Assembly: GCA_046296655.1 (NCBI GenBank)
Contig: JBKBLE010000009.1
Coordinates: forward strand, 1 to 64,000
Origin: Cloacibacterium sp046296655
GTDB lineage: Bacteria > Bacteroidota > Bacteroidia > Flavobacteriales > Weeksellaceae
DNA length: 64,000 nt
Direction of reading: 5' to 3'
The notes under the pieces are model-generated. The model was not told where the DNA came from and searched no databases. It worked only from the letters and a program-made list of their open reading frames with translations. The position numbers and the translations under genes are program-made. Shown here piece by piece: positions 56,681 to 64,000 of this stretch. The number at the start of each line of letters is the position of its first letter. Positions within the stretch are counted from its first letter, which is position 1.

Positions 56681-58579
56681 CTATTGTAATAAAAAGTTAA
56701 CAATTAAAATTAAACCGATTGCCAAAGACATAATGAGAACATAATTTTCTACATTACCATTTTGGAATTTTTTAAAAGATCTTCCAGATTCTACTGCTCC
56801 GAAACCTACAAAATTGAAGAATCTATCCATCAGTTTATCAAACATTCTGGTGCCTTTTCCAAGACCTTCTACAGGTTTCACTACCGTAGCATTATAAAGT
56901 TCGTCTATTAATAATTTTTTAGCTGAAAGTCTTTCCCAGCCTTTATAATTTTCTTCTGGTTGAGCCATTTTGTTTTTAGTAACATAGATATTTCTTACGA
57001 TGAAGAATACCGCTGCTACCATTACTAATGTAATTGCCAAAAGAATCATTTCAATATTAAATGGAACTTCTGCATGTTTCGCTCCATATACGTAAAGTGG
57101 TTCTAACCAATGTGCTAAATTTTGATATTCACCATGACCTATGAAATGAGGTAAATTAATGAAACCTCCAACCACTGATAGTACAGCTAATACTACTAAT
57201 GGTAAAGTCATAGAGATAGGACTTTCGTGTAAGTGATGTTTTTGTTCTTCTGTTCCTCTGAAATTTCCAAAGAAAGTTAAGAATAACAATCTGAACATAT
57301 AAATTCCAGTTAATGCAGCACTGAACAATGTTAAGCCCCAAATTACTGGAGATTTAGCCCAAAGTGCAACTAAAATTTCGTCTTTAGAAATCATACCAGA
57401 CAATGGCGGAATTCCAGCAATTGCTAATGTTCCGATTAAGAAAGTCCAATACGTTACAGGAATTTTAGATTTTAATCCTCCCATAAATCTCATGTCTTGT
57501 TCTCCACTCATGGCGTGAATTACCGAACCAGCTCCTAAGAATAACAATGCTTTGAAAAAAGCGTGCGTCATTAAGTGGAACATAGCAGAAGTATAAGCTT
57601 CTACACCTAGCGCTATAAACATAAGTCCTAACTGAGAAACAGTAGAGTATGCTAACACTTTTTTGATATCATTTTGTCTTAAACCGATGAATGCTGCAAT
57701 TAATGAAGTAGCAAGACCAATTACAAGAATAAAGTCTAAAGTACTCGGTGAAAGATGATATAAGAAATTAGAACGTACTACTAAATAAATACCAGCTGTA
57801 ACCATGGTTGCCGCGTGAATTAACGCTGAAACCGGAGTAGGACCAGCCATCGCATCTGGTAACCATGTAAATAAAGGAATCTGTGCAGATTTACCCATAG
57901 CTCCAATGAATAAACTAAGCGTGATAAACATAATCACTACTCCGTCAAATTCAAATTTTGAAGCGTTTTGTGCTACAGAAAGATAATCTAGTGCATTGGT
58001 TTGCGAAGCGATTAGGAAAATACCAATCAATAAACCAAGGTCACCAATTCTGTTCATAATGAAAGCTTTTCTTGCTGCTTTACCATATTCTGTATTTTCG
58101 TACCAGAAACCAATCAGTAAGTAAGAACAAAGACCTACACCTTCCCAACCGATGAAAAGAATAAGGTAATTGCTTCCCATTACCAAAAGGAGCATGGAGA
58201 AAATAAATAAATTCAAATAAGTGAAAAACTTGTAGAAACCTTTGTCATGGCTCATGTAACCAATAGAGTACAAGTGAATCAAAGAACCAATTCCTGTGAC
58301 AATCATCATCATCATTAATGATAATTGGTCTATTTGGAACCCGAAATTTACTTGAATTCCACCAATGGTGAACCATTCAAATGCTTTTACAATAACTGGT
58401 GTTCCGTCTGCAGGAAAACCTATAAAAATACTTACAGAAATTAGAAAAGCCGCGAATACTACTAAAGTAGCTAATCCGCCAACCAAAGCTTTTGGTAAGC
58501 GCTTTCCGAATAATCCGTTGATTACAAATCCAATTAAAGGAAGTAAAACGATTGCGTATACTAAATTTTCCATCTGCAT
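56681..58579 (-). CDS. nuoL: NADH-quinone oxidoreductase subunit L
   Basis: A 632-residue antiporter-like subunit of Complex I with about 16 membrane helices, including the long lateral helix. Hallmarks: LILFIGWEGVGLCSYLLIGF near residue 125, AQIPLFTWLPDAMAGPTPVS near 233, HAATMVTAGIYLVVRS near 255 and KKVLAYSTVSQLGLMF near 305. Its ATG shares one base with the nuoK stop codon (TAATG). A second in-frame ATG lies two codons later. Confidence 0.96.
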   Translation of the reverse strand: MQMENLVYAIVLLPLIGFVINGLFGKRLPKALVGGLATLVVFAAFLISVSIFIGFPADGTPVIVKAFEWFTIGGIQVNFGFQIDQLSLMMMMIVTGIGSLIHLYSIGYMSHDKGFYKFFTYLNLFIFSMLLLVMGSNYLILFIGWEGVGLCSYLLIGFWYENTEYGKAARKAFIMNRIGDLGLLIGIFLIASQTNALDYLSVAQNASKFEFDGVVIMFITLSLFIGAMGKSAQIPLFTWLPDAMAGPTPVSALIHAATMVTAGIYLVVRSNFLYHLSPSTLDFILVIGLATSLIAAFIGLRQNDIKKVLAYSTVSQLGLMFIALGVEAYTSAMFHLMTHAFFKALLFLGAGSVIHAMSGEQDMRFMGGLKSKIPVTYWTFLIGTLAIAGIPPLSGMISKDEILVALWAKSPVIWGLTLFSAALTGIYMFRLLFLTFFGNFRGTEEQKHHLHESPISMTLPLVVLAVLSVVGGFINLPHFIGHGEYQNLAHWLEPLYVYGAKHAEVPFNIEMILLAITLVMVAAVFFIVRNIYVTKNKMAQPEENYKGWERLSAKKLLIDELYNATVVKPVEGLGKGTRMFDKLMDRFFNFVGFGAVESGRSFKKFQNGNVENYVLIMSLAIGLILIVNFLLQ

Positions 58580-58905
58580 TATCCTTTTAATTTGTTAAAA
58601 ATACTTACATCTACATTTCTGGTATTTCTATACATCATAGTGATAATCGCTAGACCTACTGCAACTTCTGCAGCAGCCACTACCATGATAAAGAATACCA
58701 AAATTTGTCCGTGTCCATCTCCTTTATAAGTAGAAAATGCAGCCAAAAGTAGATTTACAGAATTAAGCATTAATTCTACACATCCTAAAATGATGATGGC
58801 ATTTTTACGAACGAGAACTCCTAAAACTCCTAAACAAAACAATGTAGTACTTAAAATGATGTACCAATTGAGCGGTATGTTTTGTAAAAATGAATTGACT
58901 TCCAT
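58579..58905 (-). CDS. nuoK: NADH-quinone oxidoreductase subunit K
   Basis: A 108-residue, three-helix subunit of the membrane arm (homologue of ND4L). GCVELMLNSVNLLLAAFS near residue 41 contains the conserved membrane glutamate, and AAAEVAVGLAIITMMYR near 77 a second one. The start is ATG 58905 (MEVNSFLQNIPLNW), 4 nt after the nuoJ stop. An upstream frame to 58929 overlaps nuoJ and is rejected. Confidence 0.95.
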   Translation of the reverse strand: MEVNSFLQNIPLNWYIILSTTLFCLGVLGVLVRKNAIIILGCVELMLNSVNLLLAAFSTYKGDGHGQILVFFIMVVAAAEVAVGLAIITMMYRNTRNVDVSIFNKLKG

Positions 58906-58909
58906 AATT

Positions 58910-59404
58910 CTATAAATCTTTTTTACCAATTAATACTGCGCTTACAATACCTGCTAAAATCAGGATAGAAGCGAGTTCGAATGGTAATACATATTCGTTA
59001 AACAATAATTTTCCAAGATTTTTAGTCAAACCGATGCTGCTATCAATATTACCAACAACATTCGATTGAGAAAGACCTTTATAAGCTCCTAACATTCCTA
59101 CGAAAAGGATTCCGGCAGAAAAAATACCGATAAATTTCGTGAGGTTTTGTTTTTTGCTTTCGTCTTTAGCATTAAGATTAAGCATCATTAATACATAAAG
59201 GAATAACACCATGATGGCTCCTGTGTACACGATAATTTGTACAATTCCTAAGAACTGCGCATTCAGTAAAACATATAATGCGGCAATGCTAAAGAAAGTA
59301 ACAATTAATGATAAAATTGCATACAAAGGATTTCTTGCAAATACAAAGTAAACAGCACTTGCAACCGCTACTAAAGCGATAAAAAAGAATAAGAACTGTT
59401 CCAT
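58910..59404 (-). CDS. nuoJ: NADH-quinone oxidoreductase subunit J
   Basis: A 164-residue, five-helix membrane subunit (ND6 homologue). NPLYAILSLIVTFFSIAALYVLLNA-type sequence starts at residue 25, and VQIIVYTGAIMVLFLYVLMM near 56 holds the pi-bulge region that couples quinone chemistry to proton pumping. Its ATG directly follows the nuoI stop codon with no gap. Confidence 0.95.
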   Translation of the reverse strand: MEQFLFFFIALVAVASAVYFVFARNPLYAILSLIVTFFSIAALYVLLNAQFLGIVQIIVYTGAIMVLFLYVLMMLNLNAKDESKKQNLTKFIGIFSAGILFVGMLGAYKGLSQSNVVGNIDSSIGLTKNLGKLLFNEYVLPFELASILILAGIVSAVLIGKKDL

Positions 59405-59959
59405 TTATTTAAGAGCTTTTTTTTGTGATTCTGTTTGTCTTTCAGAAATATCTATTCTGTTTTCCATGCTTTCTACCAAAAGATCTTTTCCGTAGATAAG
59501 TGAGCCTCTGTTTTGTTCTGGTTTTACAATTCTATCGGTAAGATAAATTGCAGATTTAGGACAAGCTTCTTCGCATAATCCGCAGAAGATGCATCTTAGC
59601 ATATTGATTTCATATACTTCGGCATATTTTTCTTCTCTGTAAAGATGTTTTTGCTCTTTGGTACGTTCTCCCGCAGTCATGGTAATGGCTTCAGCTGGAC
59701 AAGCTACCGCGCATAATCCACAAGCAGTACATCTTTCTCTGCCTTCATCATCACGCTTCAGAACGTGTAAGCCACGATAAATTTTAGAAAATTCTCTTTG
59801 CTCTTCAGGATAGCTTACCGTAGGTAATTTCCCAGTAAGAGTCATTATCGCATGTTTTCCGGTAATTCCCATTCCTTTGATGATTGCAGGGAGGTAAATT
59901 TTCTCTGCAAAAGTCATCTTTTTGTTAGAAGCTACCTTTGATCTATTGGTTAGTTTCAT
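59405..59959 (-). CDS. nuoI: NADH-quinone oxidoreductase subunit I
   Basis: A 184-residue subunit with two [4Fe-4S] clusters that carry electrons towards quinone. Both motifs are complete: CTACGLCAVACPAEAI near residue 79 and CIFCGLCEEACPKSAI near 125. RGLHVLKRDDEGRERC precedes the first. Length is typical. The next upstream gene is nuoH, across a 116-bp spacer with a heptamer tract. Confidence 0.96.
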   Translation of the reverse strand: MKLTNRSKVASNKKMTFAEKIYLPAIIKGMGITGKHAIMTLTGKLPTVSYPEEQREFSKIYRGLHVLKRDDEGRERCTACGLCAVACPAEAITMTAGERTKEQKHLYREEKYAEVYEINMLRCIFCGLCEEACPKSAIYLTDRIVKPEQNRGSLIYGKDLLVESMENRIDISERQTESQKKALK

Positions 59960-59966
59960 ATAAATT

Positions 59967-60001
59967 AGATTTGAGATGTGAGATTTGAGATGTGAGGTTT
60001 T
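59967..60001. repeat. Heptamer tract between nuoH and nuoI
   Basis: Units AGATTTG, AGATGTG, AGATTTG, AGATGTG, AGGTTTT in tandem; related to the tract at 55127. Confidence 0.85.
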
Positions 60002-60075
60002 TCTCTACCCAAACTTGATCTTCAATTTTTAATTTTTTTTATAATTTCAAATTTCAAATAATCAATTTCAAATGA

Positions 60076-61125
60076 TTAAATCCATTGATAATGTTGGTTC
60101 AAAAGAACTAAAGCTCCAGTTACCAACAAGTTTACTAATGCAAGCGGAATTAATGATTTCCAGCCAAGGTGCATTAATTGGTCATATCTAAATCTTGGTA
60201 AAGTCCATCTAATCCACATAAAGGTAAGGATTACGGCAATGGTTTTTGCCAAGAATGCTAAAATACTTGCAATTCCAGCAGCGTTTTCTCCCCAGTTTTC
60301 ACCAATCCATGCTAATCCAGGGAAATTATAACTTCCTAAGAAAAGGGTAGTGATTAATGCTGAAGAAATAAATAAGTTTACATATTCACCGAATAAGAAA
60401 AGTCCTAGTTTCATCGCAGAATATTCTGTATGGAAACCTCCTACTAATTCTGTTTCACATTCTGGTAAATCAAATGGAGCTCTATTGGTTTCTGCTAATG
60501 CTGCTACAAAGAAGATGATAAATGCTAATGGTTGGAAGAAAATATTCCACTTCATACCATACCATCCACTTTGAGATTCTGCAATTACCTTAAGGTCTAG
60601 AGAACTGTTCATCATGATAATAGCCAATAGAGATAGCCCCATTGCTAATTCGTAAGAAATCATTTGAGATGAAGCTCTAATTGCTCCGATTAATGAATAT
60701 TTATTGTTAGAAGCCCAGCCTCCAATCATAATTCCGTAAACACCGATAGAGACCATTCCCATTAAGTAGAGAACCCCTACATCTAGATTGGCTACTTGTA
60801 AATCAAAAGATTGTCCGCCAATATTCAGAGATTTTCCCCAAGGAATTACAGCTCCGGTAATGAGTGAAATAAACATTACTAAACCAGGCCCGAGGAAAAA
60901 TAAGAATTTTTCTGCTTTTTCGGGGATAAAGTCTTCTTTGAAGAAGAATTTTCCACCGTCAGCTAATGGTTGAAGTAAACCGAATTTCCAGGTTCTGTTG
61001 GGACCAATTCTGTCTTGTATAATGGCAGCCACCTTTCTCTCTGCCCAAGTAGAGTAGGCTGCTACAGCCATAGATAGGGCGAAAAGTGATACTACAAGTA
61101 TTGTTTTGAAAAGTATTAAATCCAT
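60076..61125 (-). CDS. nuoH: NADH-quinone oxidoreductase subunit H
   Basis: A 349-residue, eight-helix membrane subunit (ND1) that forms much of the quinone channel. YSTWAERKVAAIIQDRIGPN at about residues 24-43, RAPFDLPECETELVGGFHTE near 215 and RIGPNRTWKFGLLQPLADGG are hallmark stretches. WIRWTLPRFRYDQLMHLGWK near 302 ends the conserved part. It is flanked by heptamer tracts on both sides. Confidence 0.96.
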   Translation of the reverse strand: MDLILFKTILVVSLFALSMAVAAYSTWAERKVAAIIQDRIGPNRTWKFGLLQPLADGGKFFFKEDFIPEKAEKFLFFLGPGLVMFISLITGAVIPWGKSLNIGGQSFDLQVANLDVGVLYLMGMVSIGVYGIMIGGWASNNKYSLIGAIRASSQMISYELAMGLSLLAIIMMNSSLDLKVIAESQSGWYGMKWNIFFQPLAFIIFFVAALAETNRAPFDLPECETELVGGFHTEYSAMKLGLFLFGEYVNLFISSALITTLFLGSYNFPGLAWIGENWGENAAGIASILAFLAKTIAVILTFMWIRWTLPRFRYDQLMHLGWKSLIPLALVNLLVTGALVLLNQHYQWI

Positions 61126-61133
61126 TTCTTTAT

Positions 61134-61168
61134 GAGATTTTAGATTTTAGATTTTAGATTTTAGATTT
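61134..61168. repeat. Heptamer tract between nuoG and nuoH
   Basis: Units GAGATTT and four TAGATTT in tandem. Confidence 0.88.
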
Positions 61169-61200
61169 TGAGAATCTTTAATCATTCATCTTTCTCCAAA

Positions 61201-62205
61201 TTATTCTAAATTATCTTTTTTGCTAATTTCTTTAGCGGTTTCATATTCTAACGCTTTTACCACCATTTCTTCTGGTTTTTGGTAATGGTTAAGAGAAATT
61301 ACAGAATGTCTGCTGATGTGTCTTGGTCCTTCTATGTTCCAGTGTTTTACATCTTTTTTCTCGAATCTACATTCGTTGCAGATAAATTCTTCTACTTCTC
61401 CGTATTGATCTTTTCTGGCAGTTACTCTTACGATTTCGTCTCCTTTCATCCAAAGAACTGCTTTACCAGAACATTTAGAACAAGTACAAGTAGCGTCTAC
61501 TGGTTTTGTAAACCAAACTCTGCTTGCAAATCTTGCAGTTCTATCTGTTAATGCTCCTACTGGACAAACGTCTATCACGTTTCCAATAAAATCATTATCT
61601 AAAGCTTTATTAAGATAAGTAGAGATTTCTGCGTGGTCACCTCTGAAAAGAATTCCATGTTCACGAGTTTTTGTCAATTGATTAGCTACCAAAACGCATC
61701 TTGCACACAAGATACATCTGTTCATGTTTAGCTTAATGTTTGGTCCTAAATCATCAGCATCATAAGTATTTTTTTCAAAATCATATCTGGTTTGCTGAAG
61801 ACCATGTTCGTAACCTAAATCTTGAAGGTGACATTCACCAGCTTGGTCACAAATAGGGCAATCTAGTGGGTGATTGAGTAATAGGAATTCGGTAACGGCT
61901 TTTCTTGCTTCTTGTGTTTTTTCAGAAGTAAGGTTTTTCACTTCCATTCCGTCCATTACTGTAGTTCTACAGCTTGCTACCAATTTTGGCATAGGACGAG
62001 GATCTGCTTCAGAACCTTTAGAAACTTCTACTAAGCAAGTTCTACATCTACCGCCACTGTTTTCTAATTTGCTGTAATAACACATTGCTGGAGGTACAGA
62101 TTTTCCACCAATCTGGCGCGCTGCGTTTAGAATGGTAGTTCCTGGTTCTACTTCCGTAGTTTGTCCGTCAATGGTTACTTTAAATTTTTTAATTTCTTCG
62201 CTCAT
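61201..62205 (-). CDS. nuoG: NuoG-type 2Fe-2S/4Fe-4S subunit, short form
   Basis: A 334-residue version of the Complex I subunit G. The N-terminal [2Fe-2S] domain (MCYYSKLENSGGRCRTCLVE near 41), the His-Cys3 site HPLDCPICDQAGECHL near 112 and the [4Fe-4S] site CILCARCV near 163 with DVCPVGAL near 213 are intact. A CTCSKCSG...FICNECRF cysteine set (about 240-280) follows, where N7-type cysteines occur. The large molybdopterin-like C-terminal domain of E. coli NuoG (about 900 residues) is absent. Confidence 0.92.
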   Translation of the reverse strand: MSEEIKKFKVTIDGQTTEVEPGTTILNAARQIGGKSVPPAMCYYSKLENSGGRCRTCLVEVSKGSEADPRPMPKLVASCRTTVMDGMEVKNLTSEKTQEARKAVTEFLLLNHPLDCPICDQAGECHLQDLGYEHGLQQTRYDFEKNTYDADDLGPNIKLNMNRCILCARCVLVANQLTKTREHGILFRGDHAEISTYLNKALDNDFIGNVIDVCPVGALTDRTARFASRVWFTKPVDATCTCSKCSGKAVLWMKGDEIVRVTARKDQYGEVEEFICNECRFEKKDVKHWNIEGPRHISRHSVISLNHYQKPEEMVVKALEYETAKEISKKDNLE

Positions 62206-62250
62206 TTCTATGTATTATGAATTAAGCTTTAGCTTTATTAATGTCTAATA

Positions 62251-63603
62251 TTATTGTTTTTCAACTACTGGAAGTGGATCTGCATAATGTGCAATTCCAT
62301 AATTTCTGGTTAAGCATTCTGGATTATTGATATGCCATTCGAATTCATCTCTAAAATGACGAATTGCTGCTGCTACAGGCCAAGCTGCTGCATCACCTAA
62401 TGGACAAATGGTGTTTCCTTCAATTTTTCTCTGAATATCCCATAACAAGTCGATGTCTTTCATTTCGCCTTGTCCTGATTCTATTTTTTTTAGAATTTTA
62501 TACATCCATCCTGTTCCTTCACGGCAAGGTGTACATTGTCCGCAACTTTCGTGGTTGTAGAAATGTGCTAAGGTCATGGTGTGTTTTACTACACATTGGT
62601 CTTCATCTAAAACAATGAAACCACCAGAACCCATCATCGTTCCTGTAGCGAAACCGCCATCAGAAAGTGATTCGTAGTTCATGTATCTTGGTTCGCCTGA
62701 AGCTGTTTTGAGCAATAAATTTGCTGGAACAATTGGAACTGAAGAACCTCCAGGAATACATGCTTTTAATTTTTTACCGTTCGGAATTCCTCCACAATAT
62801 TCATCAGAGTAGATAAATTCTTCTACAGTGATGGTCATGTCTATTTCGTAAACTCCTGGTTTATTGATGTTTCCGCAAGCGGAAATTAATTTAGTACCTG
62901 TAGAACGACCTACGCCAATTTTAGCGTATTCTGCTCCTGTAATATCTATAATTGGAACTACTGCAGCGATGGTTTCTACGTTATTTACCACAGTTGGACA
63001 TTGCCAAAGACCTTTTACCGCAGGGAAAGGTGGTTTTAATCTAGGATTTCCTCGTTTTCCTTCTAGTGATTCTAGAAGTGCAGTTTCTTCTCCACAGATG
63101 TAAGCACCAGCTCCTCTATGAACATAAATTTCTAAATCGAAACCACTGCCTAAAATATTTTTACCTAGGAAACCTGCTTTTTTAGCCTCGTCAATCGCTT
63201 GTTCTAAAATATCTGGAATCCATGCATATTCTCCTCTGATGTAGATATAAGAAGTGTTAGAACCTAATGCATAAGATGCGATAATCATTCCTTCGATCAA
63301 AAGATGAGGAATAAACTCCATCAAATATCTGTCTTTAAAAGTTCCAGGTTCTGATTCGTCTGCATTTACAACCAAATATCTAGGCACACCTTCTGGTTTT
63401 GCTAGGAAGCTCCATTTCATTCCTGTAGGGAAACCAGCACCACCACGACCTCTAAGACCAGAAGTTTTTACTTCTTCTACAATTTGGTCAGGAGTCATTT
63501 TCAATGCTTTTTCTACAGATTGGTAACCACCATGTTCTTTGTAAGTATCAAAATATCTGATACCTTCTATGTGTGCGTTTTTAAGTAAAAGTTTTTTACT
63601 CAT
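62251..63603 (-). CDS. nuoF: NADH-quinone oxidoreductase subunit F
   Basis: A 450-residue subunit that binds NADH and FMN and carries cluster N3. GLRGRGGAGFPTGMKW near residue 50 forms the FMN site, GAGAYICGEETALLESLEG near 165 the NADH region, and ESCGQCTPCREGTGW near 350 with ICPLGDAAAWP near 396 supply the [4Fe-4S] cysteines. Length fits the family. It follows nuoE by 12 nt. Confidence 0.96.
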   Translation of the reverse strand: MSKKLLLKNAHIEGIRYFDTYKEHGGYQSVEKALKMTPDQIVEEVKTSGLRGRGGAGFPTGMKWSFLAKPEGVPRYLVVNADESEPGTFKDRYLMEFIPHLLIEGMIIASYALGSNTSYIYIRGEYAWIPDILEQAIDEAKKAGFLGKNILGSGFDLEIYVHRGAGAYICGEETALLESLEGKRGNPRLKPPFPAVKGLWQCPTVVNNVETIAAVVPIIDITGAEYAKIGVGRSTGTKLISACGNINKPGVYEIDMTITVEEFIYSDEYCGGIPNGKKLKACIPGGSSVPIVPANLLLKTASGEPRYMNYESLSDGGFATGTMMGSGGFIVLDEDQCVVKHTMTLAHFYNHESCGQCTPCREGTGWMYKILKKIESGQGEMKDIDLLWDIQRKIEGNTICPLGDAAAWPVAAAIRHFRDEFEWHINNPECLTRNYGIAHYADPLPVVEKQ

Positions 63604-63615
63604 AACTGTTATTTA

Positions 63616-64000
63616 TTAATCAAGAGCGATTTGTCCTTGTCTGCAAAGCTCAAGTATTTCGTCTACTTTTTCTTTAGTTAAATTTTCGTGATAGAATTTT
63701 CCAAGTTGCATCATTGGTGCATAACCGCAAGCTCCAAGACATTCTGCAGGTTTTAGAGTAAATAAACCATCTGCAGTAGTTTCGCCAGCTTGAATGCCTA
63801 ATTTTTCTTTGATGTGATTTACAATATCATCACTACCTCTTAGCATACAAGGTCCTGTTACACAAACTTCTAGTACATATTTTCCTACTGGTTTCATATT
63901 AAACATGGTGTAGAAAGTGGCTACTTCGTACACTTCTATAGGTAGAATATCTAATATGTTTGCTACATAATCCATCACAGGAACGTCTAACCAACCGCCA
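63616..64000 (-). CDS. nuoE: NADH-quinone oxidoreductase subunit E (5' end cut by window)
   Basis: The C-terminal about 127 residues of the thioredoxin-fold [2Fe-2S] subunit. The frame stays open to the window edge (GGWLDVPVMDYVA), so the internal ATG/GTG at 63973-63978 is not the start. Cluster ligands are CVTGPCMLRG and CLGACGYAP, the C-x4-C and C-x3-C pairs of the N1a site. About 40-50 N-terminal residues and the start lie beyond 64000. It transfers electrons together with NuoF in the NADH module. Confidence 0.93.
   Translation of the reverse strand, partial: GGWLDVPVMDYVANILDILPIEVYEVATFYTMFNMKPVGKYVLEVCVTGPCMLRGSDDIVNHIKEKLGIQAGETTADGLFTLKPAECLGACGYAPMMQLGKFYHENLTKEKVDEILELCRQGQIALD

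Overview
The window looks like a 64 kb piece of a Flavobacteriales chromosome, most likely Weeksellaceae (Chryseobacterium/Cloacibacterium-like; the genus is a guess). Reasons: AT-rich DNA, no clear Shine-Dalgarno sequences, promoters of the Bacteroidota type (TAnnTTTG), type IX secretion parts (plug protein, type A sorting domain), a DUF5606 protein, a short NuoG, and Bacteroidota-style arginine decarboxylase and ferrochelatase. It is mostly core metabolism. No phage, integron, CRISPR array or classical transposase is visible.

Layout: 1-5.4 kb holds the threonine operon thrA-thrB-thrC behind an apparent Thr/Ile-codon leader peptide and attenuator. 5.5-12.1 kb holds folB, tRNA-Cys, a large membrane protein, aroC, three thioredoxin-fold proteins, a DUF1232 protein and miaA. 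12.1-19.1 kb has an MBL hydrolase, the T9SS plug protein, hemH, a two-headed Nfu protein, a gamma-carbonic anhydrase, a GNAT protein and a norCB-like pair with altered metal-ligand positions. 19.4-31.3 kb has a PIF1-like helicase, proC, an ABC-F ATPase, HopJ, a GH25 lysozyme, NDH-2, trmD, an exo/endonuclease-fold protein, an Lrp regulator, deoC, a tiny T9SS-tail protein and hemB. 31.7-44.5 kb has lptB, a cobalamin adenosyltransferase, thiamine pyrophosphokinase, arginine decarboxylase, BON/SH3 envelope proteins, a dicarboxylate symporter, Mrp plus Nfu, Ppx, SixA, yqgF-def and mazG. 44.6-53.6 kb is a TetR-TolC-HlyD-ABC-ABC-permease-permease efflux operon whose spacers are filled with repeats. 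53.7-64 kb is the Complex I operon nuoE-N on the minus strand, cut by the window edge inside nuoE.

The most interesting content is the non-coding architecture. (1) Three related elements with TGTCATTCTGAA...TTCAGAATGACA ends sit in three consecutive spacers of the efflux operon. One carries an intact small GIY-YIG nuclease gene, one a deleted copy, and one is only the two ends. This looks like a small mobile family served by a GIY-YIG protein. (2) At least 14 tracts of 4-9 heptanucleotide units, each with a different sequence but the same 7-bp period, sit between genes, and two lie inside the ABC-F coding sequence. (3) A 66-bp tandem array with two hairpins per unit surrounds an N gap, and a diverged single copy lies elsewhere. 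(4) Several other palindromic families occur, including two GC-rich perfect hairpins. (5) TAnnTTTG promoter boxes commonly end 4-11 nt before the start codon, which suggests many leaderless or near-leaderless mRNAs. Several apparent TTG starts are really the TTTG of this box, and start sites were corrected accordingly.
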